Part shown: positions 32,945-42,750 of the stretch, piece after piece
Position numbering within the stretch: the first letter of the stretch is position 1
How the letters are laid out: every line of letters begins with the position of its first letter
NCBI GenBank assembly: GCA_021014325.1
Contig: CM037463.1
Coordinates: 20,468,026-20,532,025, forward strand
DNA: 64,000 nt
Direction: 5' to 3'
DNA from: Plazaster borealis
Lineage: Eukaryota; Echinodermata; Asteroidea; Forcipulatida; Labidiasteridae
Position numbers and translations under genes: made by a program
The notes under the pieces: generated by a model
Databases searched by the model: none
Seen by the model: only the letters and a program-made list of their open reading frames with translations
Told to the model about the DNA's origin: nothing

Positions 32945-33133
32945 AGGGCACAATTTCATAAAGTTGTTTAGCATACATTACTGCTTAGCAAATTTCTTCA
33001 GTAAACAAAGAATTAGTGGTGATTGAGTTGCAACAATGTAATCTTCATGGCTTTTTGGTTAGTATTTTTTTCTGCTAAGCGTGATTTTTTTCTGTGTTTG
33101 GCAAGTGTTTGTGCTTCTTATGAAATTGGGCCC
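32945..33133. mobile_element. MITE family A, diverged copy
   Basis: Opens GGGCACAATTTCATAAAGTT and closes TTATGAAATTGGGCCC. The interior is eroded but keeps the GCTTAGCAAATTTCTT-type arm. Confidence 0.7.
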
Positions 33134-34567
33134 ATTGTTCGTGGAAAGCTTGATAGAGGATGGAAACTGCCATCAGTTAAATAACATGTTGTAAAAAACA
33201 TATTGTAATAACATATTCCGTAGTTCTTTTATTATAAGAAATAAATGATATTTGGGTTTTTTATCTTAACACGTGTCCCTTCTTTGTTTTGATATTATTT
33301 CACTTGTTTTGTTCTGGTACGTCCACTCGTGTGAACAAATTTTGATTTGCTGTGACAGCTGTAGTCAACACGTGCTTCCCGGGAGGGTTTTAATCAACAA
33401 CAAGAGTGCGCGCTATTTTAGGCACTACCCCTGCACTGTATTGGCTGGTGGTGGTTTGGTAGACCCCAAAACACGATCACAGACTTGGAACCAGACTTGG
33501 AGGATCGGTACTGCTACTAAGTTGAAAGTCTTCAAAAGCTTTCCAGCCTCCCCCTTTTTTTATGATCATTACAAAATCTGTACTTTGTCTTAACAAAAGT
33601 AGTTTTGACCAAACAATAATAAGGCAAAAACAATGAGAACGGTACCACAAACTCAAAGGCCCAAAGCAGAATTTATTGTTTTATTTCAGACAAAAACTAT
33701 AAACGGTTTTAAAATTAAAATAAAAGCCTCATTTTACTTTTTGTTGTCAAACATAATTTACATTTTATAAAAGTGTTAAGGAAAATTAACGTCAACCTCT
33801 TGTTTTCCGGTTAAAAAAGTGTTTGTGTTTTTTTAATTCGGCAGAGGGCGCTAGATGTAAATTGTCCCAATATCTCGACTCCGAGACGTTCAGTCTGTTC
33901 TTGCCAATCTTCTTTTTCGGGTTCATTCATTTTTATCAGTTCAGGCCGGAGAATCCGTCTTTTTGGAAGAGTAAAATTTGACGTCTTCTAGTTTGAGTGA
34001 AAACAGCGGAACTACGGTGAAGTTTCGATTGCTGCAATCTACAATATGAACCGTATGCAATGACGTCAACGTGACGCCATCTTAGAGGTAAATAAACTGA
34101 TACTAAAGGCACTACTATGTCCACGCGGCGCACAGGATCATCCAATGAGTTACCTTCTTTTGACCTCTATAGCTGAGGGCGCCTTTTAATGACGTCAGAC
34201 GCGTAAGGTCTGTTTGGCGTCTTCCAATGCCATTTCCCCACTTTGAAACTAATTCAGACAAAACTATTCTATACGGTATAATTTGGTTTGTTTGCGATTG
34301 TTTTGTCTTTTCACAATATCGGTGAGAAATCAGAAAATTAATAGTTCCCTGGCATACTTTGCTGGAATGTTCCCTATACTGGTGTCTCAAAGTGCTTCAA
34401 GGTTTTATGAGGGAATACTGGCGACTTCTCCGGTGTAGCCTAGGTCCAAAGTATTCCTTTTCCAAAAATTCAGATAATAAAATAATTCTAGTTTTGTTCA
34501 ATAAAAAATAGATTAATTTCCATCACTGATGTACAACTTTACTGTTTGACGCAATAAATCCAGTAGT

Positions 34568-34592
34568 GAGGGGGTGTGGGGGGGGGGGGGGG
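34568..34592 (+). repeat. Poly-G tract
   Basis: An almost unbroken G run just after GAGGGGGTGT. It could form a G-quadruplex and is prone to sequencing or assembly error. Confidence 0.8.
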
Positions 34593-34697
34593 TCACAGCT
34601 TAGACGAGACTCGAAACCGCGACTGTTCACATTCCAATAGGATTGATCAGGTCACCAATGTAGACAAGAGGGAACTGGAGTTGTTTTTAACTTTGTC

Positions 34698-35147
34698 TCA
34701 CATGTTCTCCATTTGATATTTCAGCAGCATATAATCAACCTTGTTGACAAGGTCCGTAAGTTTGGGAATGACGCTCAGTACTCCCCGGTAAAAGTTTCGT
34801 TCCTCCGCGCCCTCGAAATACTCCTCCGGCAACGCGTCTACGCTTGGGTGGTCCATCTTGGTCAAGTCCGTGGCCGTATTGGTCAGATTTGACCACGTGG
34901 TCAAAGTGACCTCCAGGTCCTCCCTGGTCCTCCGCTGTCGCTGGTTCTCCATCACCTCGGGCAGCTGCTTCAGGGTCTGGTACACGTTCATCTTTACGTG
35001 CTGCCGGAGGATCCGGAAGTTGTTGAGGTTCCTTAGGAACGTCTGGAGTAAGGAGCGGAGGTCAATGGCCGGAAGGTCAACTGCCTCATCAAAAGTCCAT
35101 GACGTCATGCAACTCTCCAGCATTTTCAGTGATGAGAAACACTCTAC
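34698..35147 (-). CDS. Helical protein gene, coding exon 3 (terminal)
   Basis: Acceptor AACTTTCAG, then VECFSSLKMLESCMTSW through LLKYQMENM and a stop at 34,700–34,698. At 149 codons this is the bulk of the protein. Confidence 0.78.
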   Translation of the reverse strand, partial: VECFSSLKMLESCMTSWTFDEAVDLPAIDLRSLLQTFLRNLNNFRILRQHVKMNVYQTLKQLPEVMENQRQRRTREDLEVTLTTWSNLTNTATDLTKMDHPSVDALPEEYFEGAEERNFYRGVLSVIPKLTDLVNKVDYMLLKYQMENM

Positions 35148-36980
35148 CTGAAAGTTCGAAATAAACAAATAAAAAACTGTAATCAATTTTTTTGGAGATA
35201 CTCTTTAATACCATATGTAAATCTGCTGTGTTTAGTGGTTCAGAAAGTAACTAGTTATTCATCCGTAATAAATTGACGTTTTGATCAGTATACTCTGATT
35301 GTCTTCAGGATAAAAGCCAGGAGTAACGATCTACCGGTATTGTGACAGAAAGTGCAAAAATGACATCTTATTTCAGTCGGAGTGGAATCATTTTATTTTT
35401 AAAAAAACACTTGAAAAGTGGACGATAGTCTCCTCTGTCTAGAATGGAACCGCACCTGAACTTCCTGGGCGTTACATAATTTAATATACAGACAACTTTG
35501 TATTTGCAAAATAACAGAGGAAATGGCCACCACACTTAACTTCGTACAGTGTTTTCAGTTTGCTTTGGCACTAGTATTTTAAGAGGAAGAAGTGGAAATC
35601 AGCCGATCAGCCGAGAAGTTGCATGCCTGTACATTTTAGAGGATCTACAAACTCCATACACCAGTATGTTTTAAAATAAATGGATTGGGAGACTTTTGGG
35701 ACGCTAGTTGGCAGCAGACTATTACCAGGTAAATCCATAGTCTGGTTCCCAGACCCAAAAATCTCCGACTAGGCTCTGTCGAATTTAAGATTTTTAACAA
35801 GAGACGTCAAGGAATCTTTGGTCAGGGAACCAGACTAGTAAATCCATTGTTCTCGGTAATGCGCGCATGCTCAGAACTACGTAAACAATGGAAATTTAGT
35901 CTGCTGCCACCTAGCGTTCCAAAGTCTCCCATTCCCTTGGTCAGTTAGTCTTAGGGAACTTAGAAGGCAAAGTTGCCGTCCGGGATTCGGGTCCATAGTC
36001 TGACCCGGGAGGTAGAGTTTATAAACAATGTAAACAGAGAGCTTTTAGACTGACACAAAAGTTTATTTTTATTTTGTATAAAAAATTATTAGTTGCTATT
36101 CAAATTACGCACCTATTGTATTTTCCTATTCCTAACCCTAAAAACCCTAACATGTAAATTACGAGAGGGTTTTTCGGAATATAGGGTTTTCGAAACACAG
36201 GGATGTCGGAATATAAAGCAGTCACCGACTAGATGCCTATTTTAGGATGTCCCTACGGAGGAGCTCTGCGAAATTTGACAGAGTTCAAAAATAGCAGAAT
36301 AAATGCCTTACCTGCGGAGGCTTGATTCGCCGCAGTGCTCTGATGAAATATTTGGTAGCCTTCTCAAATTTGCTGTTGCATACCAACGTAGCGTGGAGTT
36401 GTTCTTGGTAATGCTTGTGTAGTTTTTGGATCAGTCGGAGAAACTTTGCCTTCCGCTCGGATACCTCTGTCAGGAGTGAAACAAACAAAACAGATTGTTG
36501 GAAGATATCTCGGCTAATAGACAATGTCTTTTTATTTTTACAAAACGCATCGTCAGTCGGAACTTGCAAACAAAATTCAGAACGACGGGCACTAAAATCG
36601 AACTGTCAACGAAACTGGGTAAGGGCACTGAGTGTTCCAGCACAATCTTAGCGAGTCTATACGGTAGGCTGTCTTGTTTCTTCTGACACAAGAATAGTTT
36701 ACAAAACATGCACCATGTTGATGTTAACAATTTTAAAAACCTTGTGTCACGCGGATTCTAATATTTCATGGGCAGAAACGAGAACTTATTGTGTTCACCA
36801 ACAGAAGAACATCAGATAATGGTCTCGAGTTTTTAAAATCCTTCACATGCATTCTCTTGATTCTCCAGCGAAGAGGAGGACTCTAGATTTTAAAACGATT
36901 CACATCAACTGACCGATACTCTGTTGAATTTCATTTCGATCCGTGTCGTTCTCCCACGATGCCGTCGATCGCGCCGCCAT
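34698..36980 (-). CDS. Unrecognised helical protein (three exons, 223 aa)
   Basis: Exons 36980–36914, 36466–36312 and 35147–34698 join in frame at GT-AG sites (phases 1 and 0). I do not recognise the family. The protein is charged and predicted mostly alpha-helical, with no signal peptide, membrane segment or cysteine-rich part. Residues 23–74 include SERKAKFLRLIQKLHKHYQE and FIRALRRIKPPQ. Later come the Leu/Asn-rich LLQTFLRNLNNFRILRQHV, an EN-RQRRTREDLE stretch and a C-terminal helix VNKVDYMLLKYQMENM. Heptad-like Leu spacing suggests a helical bundle or coiled coil. The ATG at 36980 begins MAARSTASW and precedes a good donor. Evidence that it is a gene: three exons with matching phases, and a codon pattern that stays open only when spliced. 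Confidence 0.72.
35684..35933. mobile_element. MITE family E carrying a nested element
   Basis: Ends GGGAGACTTTTGGGACGCTA and TAGCGTTCCAAAGTCTCCC, with GGCAGCAGAC/GTCTGCTGCC arms and CTCAGAACTACGTAAACAAT inside, as in the copy at 21,003–21,160. Confidence 0.8.
35738..35837. mobile_element. 100-bp nested inverted-repeat element with a 9-bp target duplication
   Basis: TAGTCTGGTTCCCAGACC at the left and GGTCAGGGAACCAGACTA at the right are inverted repeats with one mismatch in 18. GTAAATCCA occurs directly on both flanks (35,729–35,737 and 35,838–35,846), a 9-bp target-site duplication. Confidence 0.85.
36312..36466 (-). CDS. Helical protein gene, coding exon 2
   Basis: Acceptor CTCCTGACAG, then EVSERKAKFLRLIQKL through RRIKPPQ, ending at GTAAGG in phase 0. 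Confidence 0.75.
36914..36980 (-). CDS. Helical protein gene, coding exon 1
   Basis: MAARSTASWENDTDRNEI to QQSI plus one base; donor GTCAGT. The sequence just upstream is GC-rich, fitting a promoter-proximal exon. Confidence 0.68.
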
Positions 36981-38249
36981 CCCCGTCAACCGAGAAGGTG
37001 AGACGACCCAACAACAAATTCGCAACTTTTCTGCGTTTTGTGCGCTGGCCGACTGGCTCTAATTCTTTGTCTCCACAGACGTTGATTTCACCGAACAGAA
37101 ATTAATACAGTCGATCCTCTCAATAATTCCACTTCTCCATGTAGTCCCGCCTTTTATTCCAAATCTCCATGCACGACATTCCAACCATAACACCAATGTG
37201 ACCCAGCAAAAACCCCAGCACGGTTAAACTTTGAACTTCGATGACAACGACCGTTACCAGATATTTTGTTGATTCGCGATACAAATGTTTCTGTAACTGG
37301 TTGCATCAACAAAGATGTCATAAACCTTTGAACACACACACAACAGTAGTATGGGTCTTGTTTGCACTTCGCGCTCTGTATCGGGCACGAACAAACCACC
37401 TCCATCACCGTTTAGCCACCCAGCATTGTCGAACATTTACTTAACAAACGTTTGGCTGAAAAGAGTTGGAAGGGGACATTTGACGAGTACATTAGTTCCA
37501 ATTGTATTAAGTTTGACAAGTGTTTCTTAATTGCACTGAGAACGTAGGGTATGGTTGAGCTGTTGACGATCCGTGTAAGAACATGTAGATAGGGTTGGAG
37601 AAGTGTAGCAATAATGTCCCATGATCGATTACTGAAAATTAGCCTAAAAGTGTTTGCCAAACTGTTTCATGTAATAAAATACTTTGAGTATAGATGGTGT
37701 ATCGTGCAATGACGTTCTTCTGCCTGGCTCTTTTAAAGATAAACAATACATCATGTTTGTAGAATCAGAGTAAAAGTAATTCAAATATTTTTCAACATTC
37801 GGTTATCAGGTTTTAGTAAAGAAAAAAACACGTGTTTTTTTTTGTCAGGGAACTTTGTGCACCTTCACAAACGTTTAGCCTATTATAGAGCCTCGATTTG
37901 GCTGCATTTATTCTAATGTATTCATACTGTTATCCTCCAGTGATAACGGATCGTAAACTTTACAGGCGAGTTGTGTGGCATCTATATATAGCGCCATCAT
38001 TTGGCGATGGATCGTTTGAAGGACTAAACAAAAGGAGGTTCTTGAACCAAGACTACTGTAACCCGCACTCACTTCACACAACCTGGCTCCAACGATTACC
38101 AGCAGAAGCGCATTAGGATTTTAGGAAATGCTTTGAGCTAGTTTGTCTTCGAGGAATTGTGAAACAAAAATTAGTAGTTGAACCATGGCCATTATTATAG
38201 GAGTAATATTCATGTTTTGCAATTTCTGTAACGAAAATTTCATTTGAAC

Positions 38250-38525
38250 GATGGGATGGTCGGGTCGGGTTGGCGTAGTATATCTTTCCTCGCCTTCCAC
38301 CTCTATAGGACCCGGCCTCGAATCACGCCGGGGGCACGATACGTGGATCGGGTTTTCAGTCCCTACCTGACTGCGTGGGTTTTCCCCTGGATTAGTTCTC
38401 TGGGGTTTTCCTCTAAAACTGAAACTTCCTTCCTTGTATTCTCTCCATTGGGTTCTTGGCGGCTAGATACTGTGATTAAGTTCGCTTTTCTGAGAGTCCT
38501 TGGCTTCACAACCAGAAAATTAAAC
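38250..38525 (+). mobile_element. SINE-like repeat (family S2), near full length
   Basis: Order: GGGTTGGCGTAGTATATCTT, TCGCCTTCCACCTCTA, CCTCGAATCACGCC (eroded B box), GTTTTCAGTCCCTACCTGAC, GGTTTTCCCCTGG, and a tail of AAACGAAATG/AAATGAAATG units. Confidence 0.8.
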
Positions 38526-39378
38526 GAAATGATTTAAAATGAAATGATGAAATTAAAGTATTGGTAAAAATGACGCAGAAAGCTATGCCAGCTTTTGGGC
38601 CCGAAGTACGTAAAGAACTTTCTCTGCATTCGTCCGCACTGATGCAATCAGTCTCACAAAACTCATTATGATCACAGAATCAAGTCGTTTATGTTTGTCT
38701 CGGTGGGTGGTGGGGAGCGTCCGTGGTAGCAAAATTCTAAACCAATCATAAGCGCTGGGTTCAGCATGCATTAACCTAATATGCATTGTGATTGGTTAAC
38801 CTTTCATTACTCCACTTATTTGCATACAAAATATGAATAATGTATGTTTTAATCTTCATGAATAATTCAACTGCAACAAAAACCCGCAACATCAAGTTGG
38901 AAAAGGTCTCTTGGCTTCGGCACTCGCGCATGCGTGGTTTCCCCTTCCCGGACGCTTCGGCTACAAAGCTCTTCACACTAAATTAACTACCATCGCATAC
39001 AGTGCAAAATGTAACATGTTTAAAAATACTTTTAAAATACCTAGAAGTCTCACGCCCCCGAGCTTTTAACTGTTAATAGGAAATTATCCATTGCCTCCTA
39101 AACTTGTATTCTCTGCTCAATTTGACACGTGTTGCCCCAAGACCCGTCGAGTTATTCTCCCTCCAAATAAAAACGAACCCTACACTCTTGTGTAAATTTC
39201 CAAACTTCCGAGCAGAGTCAATCTTGAAAAAAATTGCCAAACAACTCTCGTCGGCAAGTAGGACCATTTTTCCCAGGGCCTGGGTCATCCAAATACCTCA
39301 AGTTTGAACTCAACAGGCCCATGTCACAATATTGTGCAGAGGTTTTACACTGTACCAGGTACCCCTTTTATTCGGCTC

Positions 39379-39748
39379 TTAAAGGAACATTACAGAATTG
39401 GTTTTTGCTAACTGGCAGTGTAAGCACTTTATATTATCAACCATATACATAAACTGACAAACCTGTAGAAGTTTGAGATCGATCGGCCATCTGGGTCACG
39501 AGAAAATAGTGAAAAACCGATTACACATTTGCATGTGTTATACAATGCATGAATAAAACGCTCATGAGCGATAAACTCCAATCGGAAATTAGTTTTATTT
39601 ATTTCTCATCAAATATGGCATTTCAGACAGAAATATTTCTAGGGATGTTTTCTACTATCAGTATCATCATCATTAGACCGTGTAAGTTTTATGTAAATCT
39701 GTGATCATAAAGAAAATTTTAATTACCAGTTCTGTAACGTTCCTTTAA
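39379..39748 (-). mobile_element. MITE family G (TTAA target site)
   Basis: 370 bp with TTAA at both ends, inverted relative to 32,111–32,475 and nearly identical through the core (for example GATCGGCCATCTGGGTCACG). Confidence 0.85.
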
Positions 39749-40101
39749 TTAATCTGTTCTATAGTATAGAATATTTTGATGGCCTACAGAACATTCATGA
39801 GGCCGGCACGAATCCCTATTTTAGTGGGTGTAGCCTTATAAATGGGGCAGTAGTTGGGAGCCAGCAGTCTCCTCAGAGCAGTTTAGACGCGTGTGAGCCA
39901 TTACCACGACAAACAAACGACTTGTCCACAAGTCTATTTATGATCATCACGGCCTGCCTTCCAACCCAAACCCTGACTCGGTGAAAATAAACAAGGATAC
40001 CTTTGTTTCAGAACGGCCAAGTACATATTAAAGGTCATGGGAAGAATGTGCCAAGCTAGTGAAACGCACTCCATCTGCTGTTTAAAGGGAAGCACTAGTT
40101 A

Positions 40102-40478
40102 TTAAAGGTATCGTACACGTTTGGCAATGACTCAAAACAAATATTAGCATAAAAACTTACTTGGTAACAAGCAACGGAGAGCTGTTGATAGTATAAAACA
40201 TTGTAGGAAACGACTCCCTCTGAAGTAACGTAGTTTTTGAGAAAGAGGTAGTTTCTCACTAAAATAATAAAAACTTCTTGCAATAAGTTTTTATTCCTAT
40301 CTGAAAGCACACAATATTGTACAACAAGGGTGTTTTTTTCTCTCATCAACTTTTCTTGCAACTTCATGACCAATTGAGCCCAAATTTTCACAGGCTTGTT
40401 ATTTTATGCCTATGTTGGGATACACCAAGTGAGAACACTGGTCTTTGACAGTTACCAAACGTGTATACGATACCTTCA
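40102..40478 (-). mobile_element. MITE family B
   Basis: Opens TTAAAGGTATCGTACACGTT and closes near CCAAACGTGTATACGATACC. The right TTAA is lost. Confidence 0.75.
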
Positions 40479-40802
40479 ACTTGTTTTAAAGAATGCGTTT
40501 TTTTCTTAATTCTTTCGGTTTCAGAAGAGTTAACAGTCATGAAACCTGTTTCGATGTATTCCAGTTTACGACGGATGAGTGATTGCGTTATTTCGAGTAA
40601 TGTTTTACGTTCATTGTTACCGCTGCGATGGAGCGAGACAAAATAATATAAATCTTTAAACATGAATTCCACAAAGATTTGTAAAGAAACAACGGCTTGC
40701 ATTGTATGAAAATGGCAATTTATTGTGGCCCCTCTGTACAGAAGGAAGGTTGTAAAGGATTAGTATTCAAAGTTGCATGGCCCAATTTTTCCGACAAAAT
40801 TA

Positions 40803-41205
40803 TTGTGCTTATGAGTTTTATAGGTAGGGTCATATATTGGTAAATACTCAAAGAATTCATGACCATAACAAACTTAGGCCTACTTAAAAAGGAATCCCTT
40901 CGATCGAGGTATTAATATGGTTTGGATAATTTCCAGCCCAAAAGCAATTGAATCTGAGAAACGATTCTACATGAATCGGTTGTCAGATTTTTTTGGGTTG
41001 CGGTTGGTGTCCGTTCGCGAATGCTGCGGTCAGAGGTGTGGTTGGTACCCGCTGTCACCTCTTTAAACGTGGATGGATTTTTCTCAACAAGGCGCTGTAT
41101 ATCCAGCAGAAACTTTTACATGCGACTTTTCTTGTATCTTTCTTTATAATTTTGCTTATAAATAAGAATTACGTTGACAAAAAACAATCTATGACCCTAC
41201 CTTTC
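40803..41205. mobile_element. Inverted-repeat element (family I)
   Basis: GGTAGGGTCATATATTGG at the left and CAATCTATGACCCTACC at the right form imperfect inverted ends. The interior CTTTTCTTGTATCTTTCTTT and GCGG-CAGAGG(C/T)G are shared with 21,770–22,560. Confidence 0.6.
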
Positions 41206-41496
41206 CGAAAACAATTGGTGTACCGGTAAAAGGATCAGTTTGTATACACAACTTCTCTATAACATTATCCGCAGCTGTGCACACAAATCTCGGCTGTTAA
41301 AGTATGAACCTGTTCACACTTGACCCTTTAATTATGTGCAATTTTAGTTAATTATTATTTAATCCTGACAGAGACAATAGTGATATTCGGATCTTGATCC
41401 TCGTTTGATAATTTACATCCATGTATAGATATGGTTAATAGAGAGTGATAAATTATAGACATGTGCCTTTTAAATGCGATTTAAAGCACATGGCAA

Positions 41497-41785
41497 CACT
41501 GTCATTGTCAAAGACCAGTATTCACATTTTATATATGTGACCCAAAATATACATGAATTGACAAACATGTGAAAGGCCCATTCAATGGTTGGAGTCATGA
41601 TTATTTTTTCACTGTTTTTTTTAGAAAATTGAGTTTTGGTCTCGCGAGATCTAAACTAAATATTATTGTTTTCTTCATTTCTCAAAAACTACAGTATTTT
41701 TTAGGCAAACATTTCAAGAGAAGTTTTCCACCATGACCATCTTTATACCATGTAATAAGTGTGCATATCTGTAAACATGTATATA
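41497..41785 (+). mobile_element. MITE family H
   Basis: Contains GTGACCCAAAATATACATGA and TTCATTTCTCAAAAACTA, and ends near ACCATGACCATCTTTATACC. Related copies lie at about 44,668–44,990 (inverted) and about 58,990–59,390. Confidence 0.65.
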
Positions 41786-42153
41786 TTTGTTCAATCTTCT
41801 ACCAATGTTCACAATGCACAATGCTCAATGTTCAATGCACACAACAACAACAAAATGGGGGGGGGGCACACAAAACACAAAAGAAAACACACAGTTTTGC
41901 ATATGCCACGGAAAATGCACAAAATACAATCATAACATGCAAAATATTTGTTTGAAATATGGCTGAAGGACGCGAGATAATGTCGGGATCCCGACAATAA
42001 TTAATATTTCATTTTTAATTAACTACCACTTATCACTTTTTTTTGCAATATCTTTAATGAAAACTTAAATATTTTCAATTTATATAAAAATAGCTATTTG
42101 ACAAATCAACATTTTACGGTCGAATCGAGTTCGACCAATAATCGGACCTATGT

Positions 42154-42528
42154 TTAAAGGGAAAGTATAGGCCTACCTTTTGTTTTTGGAACCGTTTGAT
42201 TGTTTTAATCCTATAAAAATGTAGATATAGGCCTACAACAAAACTAACCTGTGAACATTTCGTTTCAAAAGGTGGTCGCTTTTTAGATATCGCCGAAAAT
42301 CCAGAGCGGTTATGTCCACGCAGGAAGAATAATCCGTAATTGGTATACACAATACAGTAACGTTTACGGATTCAAATTTTGGGGAATAAAAACTGATATA
42401 TTTTTCCATAACCACATTACTTCGACTGAAATGATTCTGAAAATGCTCTATACTATCGAAAGCTGCAGTACTTCTAACCAATTAGGTTTTTATTGCCATT
42501 AATTTTAAGAGTGATACATTCCCTTTAA
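42154..42528 (+). mobile_element. MITE family D
   Basis: TTAAAGGGAA at the left and TTCCCTTTAA at the right, TTAA on both borders, with GTTATGTCCACGCAGGAAGA inside. It is 100 bp 3' of the candidate exon at 42,628. Confidence 0.8.
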
Positions 42529-42627
42529 CGTTTGAATACGCGTAAAAATGAAATAAGTACAATGTATATAATTAAATAAACCGCTCTCAACAAATGCATA
42601 TTTTCTTGAAATCAAATAACTAGTTAC

Positions 42628-42682
42628 CTGCTGTAGCGGTTGTCTTTTTCGGCGGTGGGTAGAGGCGATTTAGATAATCCAT
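42628..42682 (-). CDS. Candidate first coding exon of an unidentified gene
   Basis: ATG at 42,682 begins MDYLNRLYPPPKKTTATA, followed by a split codon and a GTAACT donor (phase 1). A TATA box lies about 59 bp upstream, at a fitting distance for a short 5' UTR. I could not find a second exon with matching phase on the minus strand down to 40 kb, so neither length nor function can be given. A chance ORF remains possible. Confidence 0.35.
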
Positions 42683-42740
42683 TGTGAACAAAAAAAGTTT
42701 GTCAGATATACTAGTATTGATGTTGTGTCGGCAGAGACTC

Positions 42741-42750
42741 CGTTTTATAG
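42741..42750 (-). promoter_or_regulatory. TATA box of the candidate exon
   Basis: CTATAAAACG on the minus strand. It would place transcription start near 42,715 and leave about 30 bp of leader before the ATG. Confidence 0.4.

Larger units (their letters stand above)
31062..34697. other. Spacer between the death-domain gene and the 223-aa gene
   Basis: Has a degenerate tandem of an 'AACTGGGGACC' repeat (31,510–31,830), a TTAA element of family G (32,111–32,475), a family A MITE (32,945–33,133), family C remnants (about 34,020–34,210) and a poly-G run (34,571–34,592). No gene is recognised at 33,140–34,000. Confidence 0.5.
35148..36311 (-). other. Intron 2 of the helical-protein gene
   Basis: Contains an R2 repeat (35,229–35,320) and a family E MITE (35,684–35,933) that itself holds a 100-bp element (35,738–35,837). 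Otherwise unremarkable. Confidence 0.55.
36981..42627. other. Spacer between the 223-aa gene and the candidate exon at 42.6 kb
   Basis: The first few hundred bases are probably the promoter of the helical-protein gene. Further on are SINE S2 (38,250–38,525), MITE G (39,379–39,748), MITE B (40,102–40,478), a relative of the 21.8–22.5 kb element (40,803–41,205), MITE H (about 41,497–41,785) and MITE D (42,154–42,528). No gene is recognised at 37,200–38,200 or 38,530–39,370. Confidence 0.5.

Noticed and set aside
40388..40702. Minus-strand open frame with a plausible-looking charged segment (KTLLEITQSLIRRKLEY)
   Set aside because: Its 3' part is family B MITE. No acceptor with a pyrimidine tract fits, and the phase does not match the candidate exon at 42,628 except through a weak site near 40,550.
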